NCBI GenBank assembly: GCA_028551475.1
Contig: CM052354.1
Location: 27,985,258-28,049,257, forward strand
Reading direction: 5' to 3'
DNA from: Casuarina equisetifolia
Taxonomy: Eukaryota; Streptophyta; Magnoliopsida; Fagales; Casuarinaceae
Length of the DNA: 64,000 bases
Shown: in pieces, positions 45,835-57,690 of the stretch
How the letters are laid out: every line of letters starts with the position of its first letter
Numbering within the stretch: the stretch's first letter is position 1
Notes under the pieces: model-generated
The model's input: only the letters and a program-made list of their open reading frames with translations
What the model was told of the DNA's origin: nothing
Database searches by the model: none
Translations under genes and position numbers: made by a program

Positions 45835-48800
45835 ATGGATGATATGAATACTTCTGGTAAAGGTATGACCATGTTAAATTCATCTAATTTCCAAGCTTGG
45901 AAGCCGCGGATGGAAGATTACTTGATTAGTAGAGATCTGTATGATGCTGTGGAAGGAGATTCTGCTAGGCCTGAGAAGTTGACTAATAAAGAATGGGAGA
46001 AGTTGAATAAGAAAATTGTCTCTCAAATTAGACAATTTGTTGAGGATAGTATCTATCACCATATTGCGCATGAGACTAAAGCTAGTGAGTTATGGAAGAA
46101 GCTTGAGGCTCTCTATGAACGCAAGACTCCTCATAATAAGGTTTCCCTACTTAAGAGGTTAATTAACTTAAAGTACAAGGTAGGACGGCCGATGACAGAG
46201 TTCTTGAGTGAGTTTAAGTCTTTGGTGAATCAGTTAGCAACGGTAAAGATTGTTCTGGAAGATGAACTGCAAGCAATGTTATTGTTAAGTAACTTACCTG
46301 ATAGCTGGCAGACATTGGTAGTCACTCTCACAAACTCAGCTCCGGGCGGCATTCTGAGTATGAAGTCAGTCCATGAAGGTTTGCTTAATGAAGAAACCAG
46401 AATAATTGAGCAAGGAGCACATGAACATACAGAAGTATTGGTTACAGAAAGGAGGGGGAGAAACAAATATGTAGACAGAAATAAAGACAGAAGCAAGAGT
46501 AGAGGTAGAAGCAAGAGTAAAGCACCAAATTCTGATAGATCACGTGGAGTCTCACGTTCGAGGAAAGATGTCAAGTGTTATCATTGTGGTAAGTCTGGTC
46601 ATTATAAGAGAGACTGTAGAATACTCAAAGGAGAAGAATCAAGGAATGGAGAAAAGGAAGTTGAAAAAGATACAGTGGCAATTACATCTGGTATTGGGGA
46701 TATTATGATCTTTTGTGATTCTCAGATCAACATCTCATGTCAGGTTTCGTCTTGGATTGTTGACACAGGTGCCTCTTTTCATGTTACCCCACATGAAAGG
46801 TTCTTCACATCTTATTCAGGTGGTGATTTTAGGTGTGTTAGCTTGGAAAATAATGCACAGGCAAAGATAGTTGGCATTGGAGATGTAGTCTTGGAGACTA
46901 GTGTTGGATGTAAGCTAGTTCTGAAGAATGTCAAACATGTCCCTGAGATTTGTTTCAACTTGATCTCTACTGGTGTCCTTGATGATGAGGGATATGATAA
47001 CTACTTTGGTGGCGGTAAATGGAAACTTAGTAGAGGTTCTCTTGTACTTGCAAAAGGACAGAAGGTCAGTACTCTCTATAAGACTGAAGCTAGTATTCAG
47101 AAAAACAAGGTAAATGTGGTGGAAGATAATCACATGGAGTTATGGCACAAGCGACTTGGACATCTCAGTGAGAAGGGACTTCAGCATTTGATAAAGAACA
47201 AAATCATATTAGGAGTCAGTGGTTCTGATTTGCAATTGAAGCCTTGTGATCATTGCTTAGCTGGAAAGCAACGTAGAGTCTCATTTTGGAGAAGACCCCC
47301 GTCTAGAAGAAAACATGTTCTTGATTTGATTCATTCAGATGTGTGTATATTGAAGGTGAAAACTCTTGGTGGCGCTATGTATTTTGTTACCTTCATTGAT
47401 GATCATTCTAGAAAGGTATGGGCTTATGCACTGAAGACTAAGGATCAGGTTTTAGAGGTCTTCAAATAGTTTCATGCTATGGTTGAGAGAGCAACTGGAA
47501 GGAAACTGAAGTGCGTCCGTGCAGATAATGGAGGTGAATACAGAGGGTCGTTTGAAGAATATTGTAAAACTAAGGGTATCAGGCTTGAGAAGACAGTTCC
47601 TAAAACTCCAGAGCATAATGGGGTTGCAGAACGGATGAACAGAACTATAGTTGAGAGGATCAGGTGTATGCTTTCACATTCTGGATTATCTCAGTCATTT
47701 TGGGGTGAAGCTATGTGTACTGCAGTAGATCTTATTAACTTGTCTCCTTCAGTTCCATTAGAAGGTGATCTACCTGAGAAAGTATGGACTGGTAAGAAGG
47801 TTTCTTTCAAGCACTTGAGAGTATTTGGTTGTAGGGTGTCTGTTCACATTCCTAAGGACGAGAGGAACAAGCTTGATGATAAAGCTCGAGATTGCATCTT
47901 CTTGGGCTATGGACATGATGCTTTTGGATACAGATTGTGGGATCCAACTGCAAAGAAACTGATTAGAAGCAGAGATGTTATTTTCTTTGAAGATCAGACT
48001 ATTGAAGATCTTAAGAAGACTGAAAAGCCAAGAGTTGTTAATGAAAGTCTTAAGGATATATCCCACCTTCTTCTTCCCCAGTAAGTGCACATGAAGGGGG
48101 AACTACACAGGAAGAGTCACTTGAGGATGTAGCAAGTGAAGAAGTTCCTGAAACTCCAGTTGTTGAAGAATTTGAAGGACATGTTGATAATCATTCAGTT
48201 GAGCCATCAACCCAGGCCCTAGTGAGAAGATCTAGTAGAAAGCGTCAAACTTCGATGAAATATCCACCACATGAGTACTTGATGCTAACTGATGGGGGAG
48301 AACCACAATGCTATGAGGAAGCTAATGAATGTGAGCACAAGAAAGAGTGGAAGAAAGCTATGCGAGAGGAGATGAATTCCTTGCGGGAAAACCACACTTA
48401 TGATCTTGTGTCATTGCCTAAGGGTAGGAGAGCATTTAAAAATAAGTGGGTGTACAAGTTGAAGTCAGAAGAGAATAATCCACTACCAAGGTACAAGGCG
48501 CGGTTAGTTGTGAAGGGTTATGGTCAAAAGAAAGGTATTGACTTTGAGGAGATTTTCTCTCCTGTGGTGAGGATGTCTTCAATCAGAGTTATTCTTGGTT
48601 TGGCTGCTAGACTAAACTTGGAGGTAGAACAACTTGATGTGAAGACTGCATTCCTTCATGGAGACTTGGAGGAAGAGATTTATATGGAGCAACCTGAAGG
48701 CTTCATAGAGAAAGGCAAGGAGAATCTTGTATGTCGACTGAAGAAAAGCTTGTATGGTCTAAAACAAGCACCTCGTCAGTGGTACAAGAAGTTTAAGTCA

Positions 48801-49547
48801 TCCATGTTACAGCACGGTTATAACAAGACCAGCTCAGATCATTGTGTGTTTGTGAAGCACTTTCCAGGTGGTGATTTTGTCATCCTACTCCTATATGTTG
48901 ATGATATGTTGATTGTTGGCATGGAAGTTAAACGTGACAGAGAACATGGAAAGTTATGGCTATCTCAGGAGAAATATATAGAGAAGATACTTCAGAGATT
49001 TGACATGGACAAGGCAAAAGTAGTAAGTACTCCATTTGCAAGCCATTTCAAGCTGAGTAAGGAGCAGAAGCCTGAAAGTAAGAGTGATGTTGAATATATG
49101 AAGAAAACACCTTACGCATCTGCGGTTGGTAGCTTGATGTATGCAGCAGTAAGCACTAGACCAGATATTGCTCATGCAGTTGGAGTAGTTAGTCGTTTTC
49201 TTTCAGATCCTAGTAAAATGCATTGGGAAGCTGTGAAGTGGATACTCAGGTACCTTAAAGGAACTCCTAAGTTGTGTTTGTGTTTTGGTAATGATGAGCA
49301 TGTATTGGTTGGATACACAGATGCAGATATGGCTGGTGACCATGATAGAAGGAGATCTACAACAGGGTACATGCTCACCTTCACAGGGGGAGCAGTTTCA
49401 TGGCAGTCTAGGCTACAGGATTGTGTTGCTTTATCTACAACAGAAGCAGAGTATATAGCAATCACTGAGGGTGGAAAAGAAGTTCTATGGATGAAGACGT
49501 TTCTTCAAGAACTTGGTATAAAACAAGGGATGGTTATCCTTTATAGC
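45835..49547 (+). mobile_element. Copia gag-pol region, main part (broken)
   Basis: Gag begins near 45835 (MDDMNTSGKG, then the UBN2-type gag domain), with a zinc knuckle at about 46576-46617. Protease lies near 46750-46900, GAG-pre-integrase and integrase core at about 47130-47950, reverse transcriptase from about 48340, and the start of RNase H at about 49290. The remaining RNase H lies beyond the nested element. Domain order and motifs match Tnt1-94-type Copia elements. The region is a fossil and does not read as one polyprotein. Confidence 0.9.
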
Positions 49548-51385
49548 TGATAACTCTATTTTATATAGAGTTATTTTGCTTATTTTAGGTAATGTTTAAT
49601 ATAGTTTTTATTAAATTATATTTTTATTTAATTATATTTATGTATATTTTGTTATTTTATGCAGCAAATTTAAAATAGCTAAAAAACAAGAGAAATGAAG
49701 CAAAAGATTAAGAGGAAAGAAAGAAAATATGCAAAGGTGCACGTGAGTCATGTGAGGAAAAGACAAAAATGGAGAAGAAGGCCATTGTGCGGAACCATAA
49801 GAGAGAAGTCGGATTGTGAACGTGAATTACAACGAAAAGTCAAATAAAGAGTGGAAGCATGTGAGGAAAGAGAAGAAGAAGGAAAAAGAAATACGTGGGA
49901 CCTAGGAAGGAGCGTGAAGGGAACAAGAAAGAATGACAAGTCAAAGAATGAAATAGAAAATGGCTTTTATGGAGAAAAACGGTCGGGCATTAAAAGAGGA
50001 GAAAAAGGCCATTTATCGGAGAGAACACGACGGAGAGAAGAGACCGAGAGCTAGAAGGAGAGAAGGCCAAAGCATCAGTGGCTTCTCCCTCGCCGGAAAA
50101 TCAGAATCCACGCGCGACAGCGCGGGACTCTGTGACGTCGGACGGAAGTGCGAACGCCAACCGTACGCACGTTCTTTTCCGGCGAGGGAGTTTCATATTA
50201 TTAAGACATTCTCTTCCCCTTTCTGGCCATATTTTGTGTGTTTTCCGACGAGGGGAGACCAGATCTGCATTCCTTGTGTAATTTCTTGCGATTCTGTGGC
50301 AGTTGTGTGTGATTTCGTGGCGGTTTCCGGTGAAGAAGTGCGAACGCCGACTTTACCTTTTTCGTCAGATTTACACATTGTTGTTGTGGATTTGCGCAAT
50401 CTATTTGCAGATCTATAACTTGGCGATCCCGATCTATCTTTCCTGAAGTTTCTGTGAAGATAGGCGGAGGACGACGGCGGCGCGTGGCGGCGAACGGCGG
50501 CGCGTGGAGGCGCGTGCGGGAGCGCGTGACGGCGCGTTTCAGCTCGTTTTTCTTCCGTTCTTCAAACAGATTCTTCATCTCCCCCTGATGTGCAGATTTG
50601 TGCACTATATTTTGTGATTTGAAGACATTTTTGGTGACAGCTTAATGTTTTTAAATTCCAGAATGTTGTTTACGTTTTTGCACTAATTTAGTTTGTGTAA
50701 ATATGTTATTTTAATTTATTGTGTTAGAGCTAAGATGAAACTTAATTATAACGTATGAATGTTATGATTATTTGTGCTTTGTGAGGTATTTTATGAATGT
50801 GAAGTTGCATGTTACTAATTTTAATGCGTTTAAGTGATTAGCTACCACTTAGATGATCTGATTTGCATATTTGAGTTCGAACGACGACGATATGCAGTTT
50901 CTTCATGTAATATGCAACCATAAATTAAAATGGATAGAAATATACCATATGATTTGTGTGGCTTTAGGTGCAAACTGGAATATTCACATATCTTAATGCA
51001 CTTAGTTCATTTAATTCATATGTAGACATACAGTGAGTTAATGAATTAAGTAGGTTCGCTACACCTAGACATAGGGTAGTGAATAAATTAGGAAATTCCG
51101 CCATCACATGAGTAGAATTAATCTTGCAAGCATAAATGATCAACATTTGTACTGAGTAATTAGGGGAAATCGGAAGCTCTAACACATTTCATTTATCAAG
51201 TTTAGATTAAATTTGGTTAGTTAATTCATGTTTTACCATTTTTGTTGGCTAGATAAACTCTAGGATCTATTCACCATTAGTAATTAATTAGTTTAGTAAA
51301 CACCAGTCTTCGTGGGACGATATCTATACTTATCATTATATTACTTGTTCGACATGTACACTTGCATGTAGAATTTCACCGAACA
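49548..51385 (+). repeat. 5' LTR of the nested gag-only element
   Basis: 1838 bp, beginning TGATAACTC and ending CCGAACA. The first bases can fold as a hairpin (AACTCTAT, TTTAT, ATAGAGTT). A GC-rich stretch near 50460-50545 repeats GGCGCGTG-like units. Open frames inside it are mirrored exactly in the other LTR, only because the LTRs are near-identical. Confidence 0.95.
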
Positions 51386-51391
51386 AGTTTT

Positions 51392-51409
51392 TGGCACCGT
51401 TGCCGGGGA
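51392..51409 (+). other. Primer binding site of the nested element
   Basis: TGGCACCGTTGCCGGGGA follows the LTR by six bases. It is one base from the TGGCGCCGTTGCCGGGGA site typical of Athila/Tat elements. Confidence 0.8.
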
Positions 51410-51508
51410 TTGGTTGATTTACTACTGAGTAATATTAATACCGAATAGTTTCTTAGTTTAATCTAGCTTTTGTTGCTTTTATTTTATTTCTACTTTTAAT
51501 ATTGTATT

Positions 51509-52906
51509 TTGTTGCAGAAAAGAAAGATGGAGAACAATGATGGTACACGTAAACTTCTAAAAGATTATGCACCATCATTTTGGAATGCCACATCAAGCTT
51601 TCAAAGGCCTGCAATTCAGGCAAATAACTTTGAGGTCAAGCCTGTGCACATCAAGATGCTTCAAAAATCCGTGCAATATAGTGGGCTACCAAATGAGGAT
51701 CCAAATGCTCACATTGAGGCATTCCTTGAATTCTGTGACATGATTGGAGATCATGGAGTCACAGAAGATGTTATCAGGCTAAAATTATTTCCATTTTCTC
51801 TTAGAGATACAGCTAAAGATTGGTTCTCTTCACTTCCTGCAGGATGGATAACTACATGGGACGATTTGGCTCAGAAATTTCTTGCTGCAGTAGGGGACTT
51901 ACATAGCAAATCACCAGAAGAGGCATTTAACTTCTTAGAGGAGATGGCAATTGATGACTATCAATGGTCTACTGAGAGACTACCAATGCATCAAGCAAGT
52001 GGAGTCCATGAAGTAGATACCCTCGCCGACTCACGTGCCGAATGGGAAATGTTCCTGAGGAATAGATCATGTGAATTTTGTGGAGGAGCACATGAGAGCA
52101 CGGGATGTCAAGTAGGTAACCCCTATGTTCATTATAATGATTATGCTAATTTTGTTGGAATTCCTAGCAGGTCATAAAATGACTATTACTCCGACTCGTA
52201 CAATCCGGGATGGCACAACCATCAAAATCTTTCATGGAGTAACCCAAATGAGATGAGACCGCAACCAACATTTTGGCAAACAGAAGAGGTTAAACCTAAC
52301 TTAGAGGAAATGATCAGCGAGATGGCCAGTACCACACAGAACATTACAGAGAGGATAGAAGCAAGCTTTCAAAGAAAAGCAGCTTCATTCCAAAGATTAG
52401 AGGTGCAAATGAGTCAGCTGATCAGCATGATCTCAGAGAATCAGGAGGGTCCTTTGCCTTGCAACACGGAGAAAAGTCCTATAGATACCGCAGAGGCAAT
52501 AACCCTAACATGTGGCAACCAAATGGGAGAAAATGATGCTGACAATGAAATTTTTGAAGAAACAGGTAAAGATGTCAGCATACAACTTGAGGAGGCACCT
52601 AGGAACAACCTTGCTCTAGTACTTTATGAGTCCTTCATGCTTCCAACTCCATCTAGCCAAAGATTCCAGCAACGCGTTAAAGATAAGCAGTTTTTAGAAT
52701 TCATTGATATATCTTTAAAACTGCACATTAACATTCCTTTTGCAGATACTCCAGTTCAAATGCTTAACTGTGCAAAACTTTTGAAAGAGATACTGGAGAA
52801 CAAAAGGAAGCTGGAAATATATGAGACAGTTGTGCTCATTGAAGAATGCACAACCATCAAACGACACAAACTGTCTCTGAAACTGTTGGAGTTTCATCCT
52901 CCTTGA
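51509..52906 (+). mobile_element. Gag region of the nested element (broken)
   Basis: Contains a retrotransposon gag domain (RLKLFPFSLRDTAKDWFSSL, TTWDDLAQKFL) and, further on, the block typical of Athila/Tat gag C-termini (LHINIPFADTPVQMLNCAK, KRKLEIYETVVLIEECTTI). No protease motif follows. This is all the protein-coding material in the element. Confidence 0.85.
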
Positions 52907-54851
52907 GCAATGTGGAGGATAGTTTGGCTGAAAACTATAAAGCAAGCGCTTCTTGGGAGGCAACCCAAGTACTTTATGGTCTTTTAGTTAGAAACATTTT
53001 GTTAGCAGTTTGGTGTGAAGGCTGTCACCATATGCTCATCATAGTTCCATTTTGACAACCTGCAATCAGGGGAGTTTTCCTTGTTCCTTCCTTACTATTG
53101 CTTTATTTTCTTCTATCATTGAGGAAAACGCTTCATTTAGGTTTGGGGGTGCTGCTGCTATTGTTGGAAGTATGTTGTTTTGTTAGGTTGTGTTAGAGGT
53201 TGTGTATGGTAGTATATCGGGAGTGTATAGGAAGTGTTTGGTGTTTGTTTGAAGTGTTAGTGTTAAAATTTTCTGTTTTGTGTTAGAAAGTCTATTTTTT
53301 GCGTAAAATCTTTTTCTTGTTTTAGACCATGATTTCTATGATTGGATTCTTTATTGTGAATTCTTGGTGATTCTTAGGGAGATGTAGATTTTGTTCAAAC
53401 TTGCAATTGTGGTATGAGTTAAGTGTGATTCTGATTATGTTGATTCACATATTGAGCACTTAAAGTTTGCATTTTCTTGAAATTGTGTGTATCTCTAGAG
53501 AACATTTATGTGAAGTGTGTGATTTCTTGGATCTCATCCGGATCTTAAAATTTGCTTGATTCCCTCTTGAGGCGAAATCTTAGGTTGCATCTAACTGAGA
53601 AAATGATTTAGGCCATCTTTGGATTGTTTGAGCCTTTCAAGCTAACCTTATTTACTTATCCCCAGTCACCCCGCTGAGCCTTGTTCTTATCTTGATTTTG
53701 TTGAATGACACCTGCACATATATTTCTTAGCCTTTTGATCAATTTGTCCTATTGTCCTATTCCCATGAACATATTGACTTCTGGTGTGTACAAGTTGATT
53801 TGATCATGAGAGAAGTCGAGGGGAAGGATGTAATATGGGAAGCAATTGATTGAAATGATTGTGTGTAACATAGTATGTCACTTTTGTAAATGCAATTGCG
53901 AATGAGAAAAAAGAAAAAAAAAAGAAAAAAAAAAAGAAGAAACATTTGTGTTAGGATGACATAATGTCATTATCTTTTGTTAGATTCAAGTCACATAGTT
54001 CTCTAAATGAGATCTTTGAACATTATTATTGAATATCATTGATAAGAGAGGATTGAGGTGGCTATATGTGTAAATGATTTTGTTTTTATTTTGTCGTTGC
54101 ACACATGATTATGGCTTTTGTATAGTGTCAAAGCATTATTGGACAGGAAAGAATGAGAATAAGTGTGGTGAAAAGATCATCTCCATGAAGTAAAAAGGTA
54201 GAGAAGGGAAGTTTTGATGAGATCCTAGAAAGTAATGTGTTCATGGGTTATATAAGCTTAAATGACTTCCATCTTACCCTTAGCCCAGCCTTACATTACA
54301 AGCTTATGAAAGTCCTATTGATTTTTAGTTAGATGATTGACCTACATTAGTGGAGAGAGGAATGAAAAGCAAACTTATGAGATTTGGTCAAAGATTTTGA
54401 GAGGTTGCATATTAATGTGAATCTATTTAGAGTGCATGCAATTGAAAGAAAAAATGCGGACTTATACAGACACAATCACACGTGGTTAACATAGTTAAGA
54501 GTTTATCTTTTCTTATAAACCAATTGCAATGTTTGTATGAAAGTTATATTTTTCTTTGAATTGTTAAGTTGAGCAATTATGGAAGAATATCATGGAAGGA
54601 TTGGTTATATGTGTTGTTTTGTTCTTTTGCTCGAGGACGAGCAAAATTTTAAGTTTGGGGGTGTATGTGGCGTTGTTGTTTTTGAAAATACTATGGATTG
54701 ATTGGTGGTGTTAGAATATGTTGTTTAGTACTTTTTGTGAGTAAATTTTTTTCATTATCATTTTATGTTGTTTAGAGCTTGTGTAATGTTTTTTTTTTTT
54801 TTTTTTGTGTAAAATTTGTTTTTGTTTTGTGTTGTTATAATGTGTTGTTTC
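52907..54851. other. Non-coding internal part of the nested element
   Basis: About 1.9 kb with no pol-like frame. It has an A-rich simple stretch near 53908-53942, T-rich tracts, and an early copy of the polypurine-region motif at 54621-54664. Confidence 0.75.
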
Positions 54852-54895
54852 GTTCTTTTGCTCGAGGACGAGCAAAATTTCAAGTTTGGGGGTGT
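54852..54895 (+). other. Polypurine-region motif of the nested element
   Basis: A 44-bp motif, GTTCTTTTGCTCGAGGACGA followed by GCAAAAT and AAGTTTGGGGGTGT, ends exactly at the 3' LTR. The same 44 bp with one difference also occurs at 54621-54664, 231 bp earlier. Confidence 0.85.
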
Positions 54896-56733
54896 TGATA
54901 ACTCTATTTTATATAGAGTTATTTTGCTTATTTTAGGTAATGTTTAATATAGTTTTTATTAAATTATATTTTTATTTAATTATATTTATGTATATTTTGT
55001 TATTTTATGCAGCAAATTTAAAATAGCTAAAAAACAAGAGAAATGAAGCAAAAGATTAAGAGGAAAGAAAGAAAATATGCAAAGGTGCACGTGAGTCATG
55101 TGAGGAAAAGACAAAAATGGAGAAGAAGGCCATTGTGCGGAACCATAAGAGAGAAGTCGGATTGTGAACGTGAATTACAACGAAAAGTCAAATAAAGAGT
55201 GGAAGCATGTGAGGAAAGAGAAGAAGAAGGAAAAAGAAATACGTGGGACCTAGGAAGGAGCGTGAAGGGAACAAGAAAGAATGACAAGTCAAAGAATGAA
55301 ATAGAAAATGGCTTTTATGGAGAAAAACGGTCGGGCATTAAAAGAGGAGAAAAAGGCCATTTATCGGAGAGAACACGACGGAGAGAAGAGACCGAGAGCT
55401 AGAAGGAGAGAAGGCCAAAGCATCAGTGGCTTCTCCCTCGCCGGAAAATCAGAATCCACGCGCGACAGCGCGGGACTCTGTGACGTCGGACGGAAGTGCG
55501 AACGCCAACCGTACGCACGTTCTTTTCCGGCGAGGGAGTTTCATATTATTAAGACATTCTCTTCCCCTTTCTGGCCATATTTTGTGTGTTTTCCGACGAG
55601 GGGAGACCAGATCTGCATTCCTTGTGTAATTTCTTGCGATTCTGTGGCAGTTGTGTGTGATTTCGTGGCGGTTTCCGGTGAAGAAGTGCGAACGCCGACT
55701 TTACCTTTTTCGTCAGATTTACACATTGTTGTTGTGGATTTGCGCAATCTATTTGCAGATCTATAACTTGGCGATCCCGATCTATCTTTCCTGAAGTTTC
55801 TGTGAAGATAGGCGGAGGACGACGGCGGCGCGTGGCGGCGAACGGCGGCGCGTGGAGGCGCGTGCGGGAGCGCGTGACGGCGCGTTTCAGCTCGTTTTTC
55901 TTCCGTTCTTCAAACAGATTCTTCATCTCCCCCTGATGTGCAGATTTGTGCACTATATTTTGTGATTTGAAGACATTTTTGGTGACAGCTTAATGTTTTT
56001 AAATTCCAGAATGTTGTTTACGTTTTTGCACTAATTTAGTTTGTGTAAATATGTTATTTTAATTTATTGTGTTAGAGCTAAGATGAAACTTAATTATAAC
56101 GTATGAATGTTATGATTATTTGTGCTTTGTGAGGTATTTTATGAATGTGAAGTTGCATGTTACTAATTTTAATGCGTTTAAGTGATTAGCTACCACTTAG
56201 ATGATCTGATTTGCATATTTGAGTTCGAACGACGACGATATGCAATTTCTTCATGTAATATGCAACCATAAATTAAAATGGATAGAAATATACCATATGA
56301 TTTGTGTGGCTTTAGGTGCAAACTGGAATATTCACATATCTTAATGCACTTAGTTCATTTAATTCATATGTAGACATACAGTGAGTTAATGAATTAAGTA
56401 GGTTCGCTACACCTAGACATAGGGTAGTGAATAAATTAGGAAATTCCGCCATCACATGAGTAGAATTAATCTTGCAAGCATAAATGATCAACATTTGTAC
56501 TGAGTAATTAGGGGAAATCGGAAGCTCTAACACATTTCATTTATCAAGTTTAGATTAAATTTGGTTAGTTAATTCATGTTTTACCATTTTTGTTGGCTAG
56601 ATAAACTCTAGGATCTATTCACCATTAGTAATTAATTAGTTTAGTAAACACCAGTCTTCGTGGGACGATATCTATACTTATCATTATATTACTTGTTCGA
56701 CATGTACACTTGCATGTAGAATTTCACCGAACA
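54896..56733 (+). repeat. 3' LTR of the nested gag-only element
   Basis: 1838 bp, same ends and length as the 5' LTR. The only difference I found by eye is a G/A near 56245 (50897 in the 5' LTR). Confidence 0.95.
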
Positions 56734-56738
56734 ATAGC

Positions 56739-56960
56739 GACAACCAAAGCTCCATCCGCCTCAGTAAGAACACGTCATCTCATTCAAGGTCTAAGCACAT
56801 TGATGTCAGATATCATTGAATTAGAGATGTATTAGAATCCAAGCAGTTAGATCTTGTGAAGATTCACACTGATGATAATGGAACAGACATGTTGACGAAG
56901 CCGTTGACAAGAGACAAGCTAGAGACTTGTCAGCGGGTTGCTGGAATGGACTCCAAGTAG
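56739..56960 (+). mobile_element. Copia RNase H end, right of the nested element
   Basis: The Copia coding region resumes after the nested element's target duplication. The RNase H/C-terminal motif HIDVRYH and the terminal KIHTDDNGTDMLTKPL block are recognisable. It is part of the same broken fossil. Confidence 0.85.
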
Positions 56961-57024
56961 AGTCAAGTCTAGGGAGCAATGTTCTTTCTCTTATGGTGTA
57001 GGGATGTTGCACTAATGTTACTCC

Positions 57025-57036
57025 AAAAGGAGGAAA
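57025..57036 (+). other. Polypurine tract of the Copia element
   Basis: AAAAGGAGGAAA directly precedes the 3' LTR start at 57038. Confidence 0.85.
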
Positions 57037-57037
57037 T

Positions 57038-57423
57038 TGTTAAGTTTGGAGTAAATTAGTAAGGGTAATTATGTAACTACCATATTTGTATTGTGGGTAG
57101 TTTAAATGGGTTTCCCAGTCTTATTCTATTTAGGTCTCCTAGTCCTATTCTATTTGGGTTTCCTTGGTACTTGTATAAAAGGAAACCTTATGGGGAAACC
57201 TAAGTATGAGGTTGAGAGAGATTGAGAGAAAACAGAGGTTTTCTGTAAGCACTGCAAGCCCTCCTCATCATAGTGAAGAATTGCTCCTTAGGCCGGGGAC
57301 GTAGGGATTATCCCGAACCTCGTAATTTCTGTGTGTTCTTTACTTGACTAATATTCTCTTTGTGTGTGCGGTGAGATCCTGAGAGATTCCGTGAGTTTAG
57401 ATTCACGGGCTTGTTTTCTAACA
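57038..57423 (+). repeat. 3' LTR of the Copia element
   Basis: 386 bp, starting TGTTAAG and ending CTAACA. It differs from the 5' LTR at about eight positions. Confidence 0.95.
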
Positions 57424-57428
57424 CTTTC

Positions 57429-57690
57429 AGACTCTGGTTCATGGGCAATGAATTACAAGACTAATTTACATAAGAACAGTTAAAGGAATATTAGACAATG
57501 AGCATGTGAAGGTTCTCCAGCTCCATGCGGCACGCTTGTAGCTTGGAAAAATTTCAATGTTTGCTCTCTTTTGAACTAAGAACTGGCAGGATTGTCGATG
57601 ACAGAGTCAACGATTTGAAAAAGAGGCCTAGATGTAGCCAATCATCTTTTTGTCTTGCCTAGTGATTTAAACTCAAGTTATTTTAATACT
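57429..57690 (+). repeat. Unit D, right part
   Basis: Continuation of the segment at 44090-44575 after the Copia insertion. It aligns with about 61172-61445 (GGTTCATGGGCAA, AAGGTTCTCCAG, GCTTGTAGCTTGGAAAAA, AACTGG(C/T)AGGATTGTCGATGACAG). Confidence 0.8.

Larger units (their letters stand above)
49548..56733 (+). mobile_element. Young gag-only Ty3-type LTR element (Athila/Tat-like), nested in Copia
   Basis: 7186 bp with two 1838-bp LTRs (TG...CA) and a 5-bp target duplication ATAGC (49543-49547 and 56734-56738). By eye the LTRs differ at one position, pointing to an insertion probably under 0.1 million years old. The internal part carries a gag-type coding region only; no protease, reverse transcriptase, RNase H or integrase is visible. 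It is therefore non-autonomous and must have been moved by enzymes of another element. The primer binding site and the GTTTGGGGGTG polypurine region are of Athila/Tat type. It resembles the gag-only class of terminal-repeat elements known from plants. Gag carries about one break. Confidence 0.92.
44581..57423 (+). mobile_element. Ty1/Copia LTR retrotransposon (Tnt1-94-like), broken, with nested insertion
   Basis: A fossil element bounded by two 386-bp LTRs with TG...CA ends and a 5-bp target duplication CTTTC (44576-44580 and 57424-57428). Without the nested element it is about 5.65 kb. Parts in Copia order: leader, gag with a zinc knuckle of the form CX2CX4HX4C, protease with DTGA, integrase, reverse transcriptase with YVDDM, RNase H. 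Integrase before reverse transcriptase defines Copia. The two LTRs differ at about 8 of 386 positions by eye, which suggests about 0.8-1.6 million years under usual plant rates. The coding region is broken, with about three breaks besides the nested insertion. The empty counterpart of the insertion site exists near gene 3 (about 61170). Confidence 0.95.

Noticed and set aside
49960-50418. 152-codon open frame, repeated exactly at 55308-55766
   Set aside because: Lies inside the LTRs of the nested element. Its exact repetition reflects near-identical LTRs, not selection on a protein.
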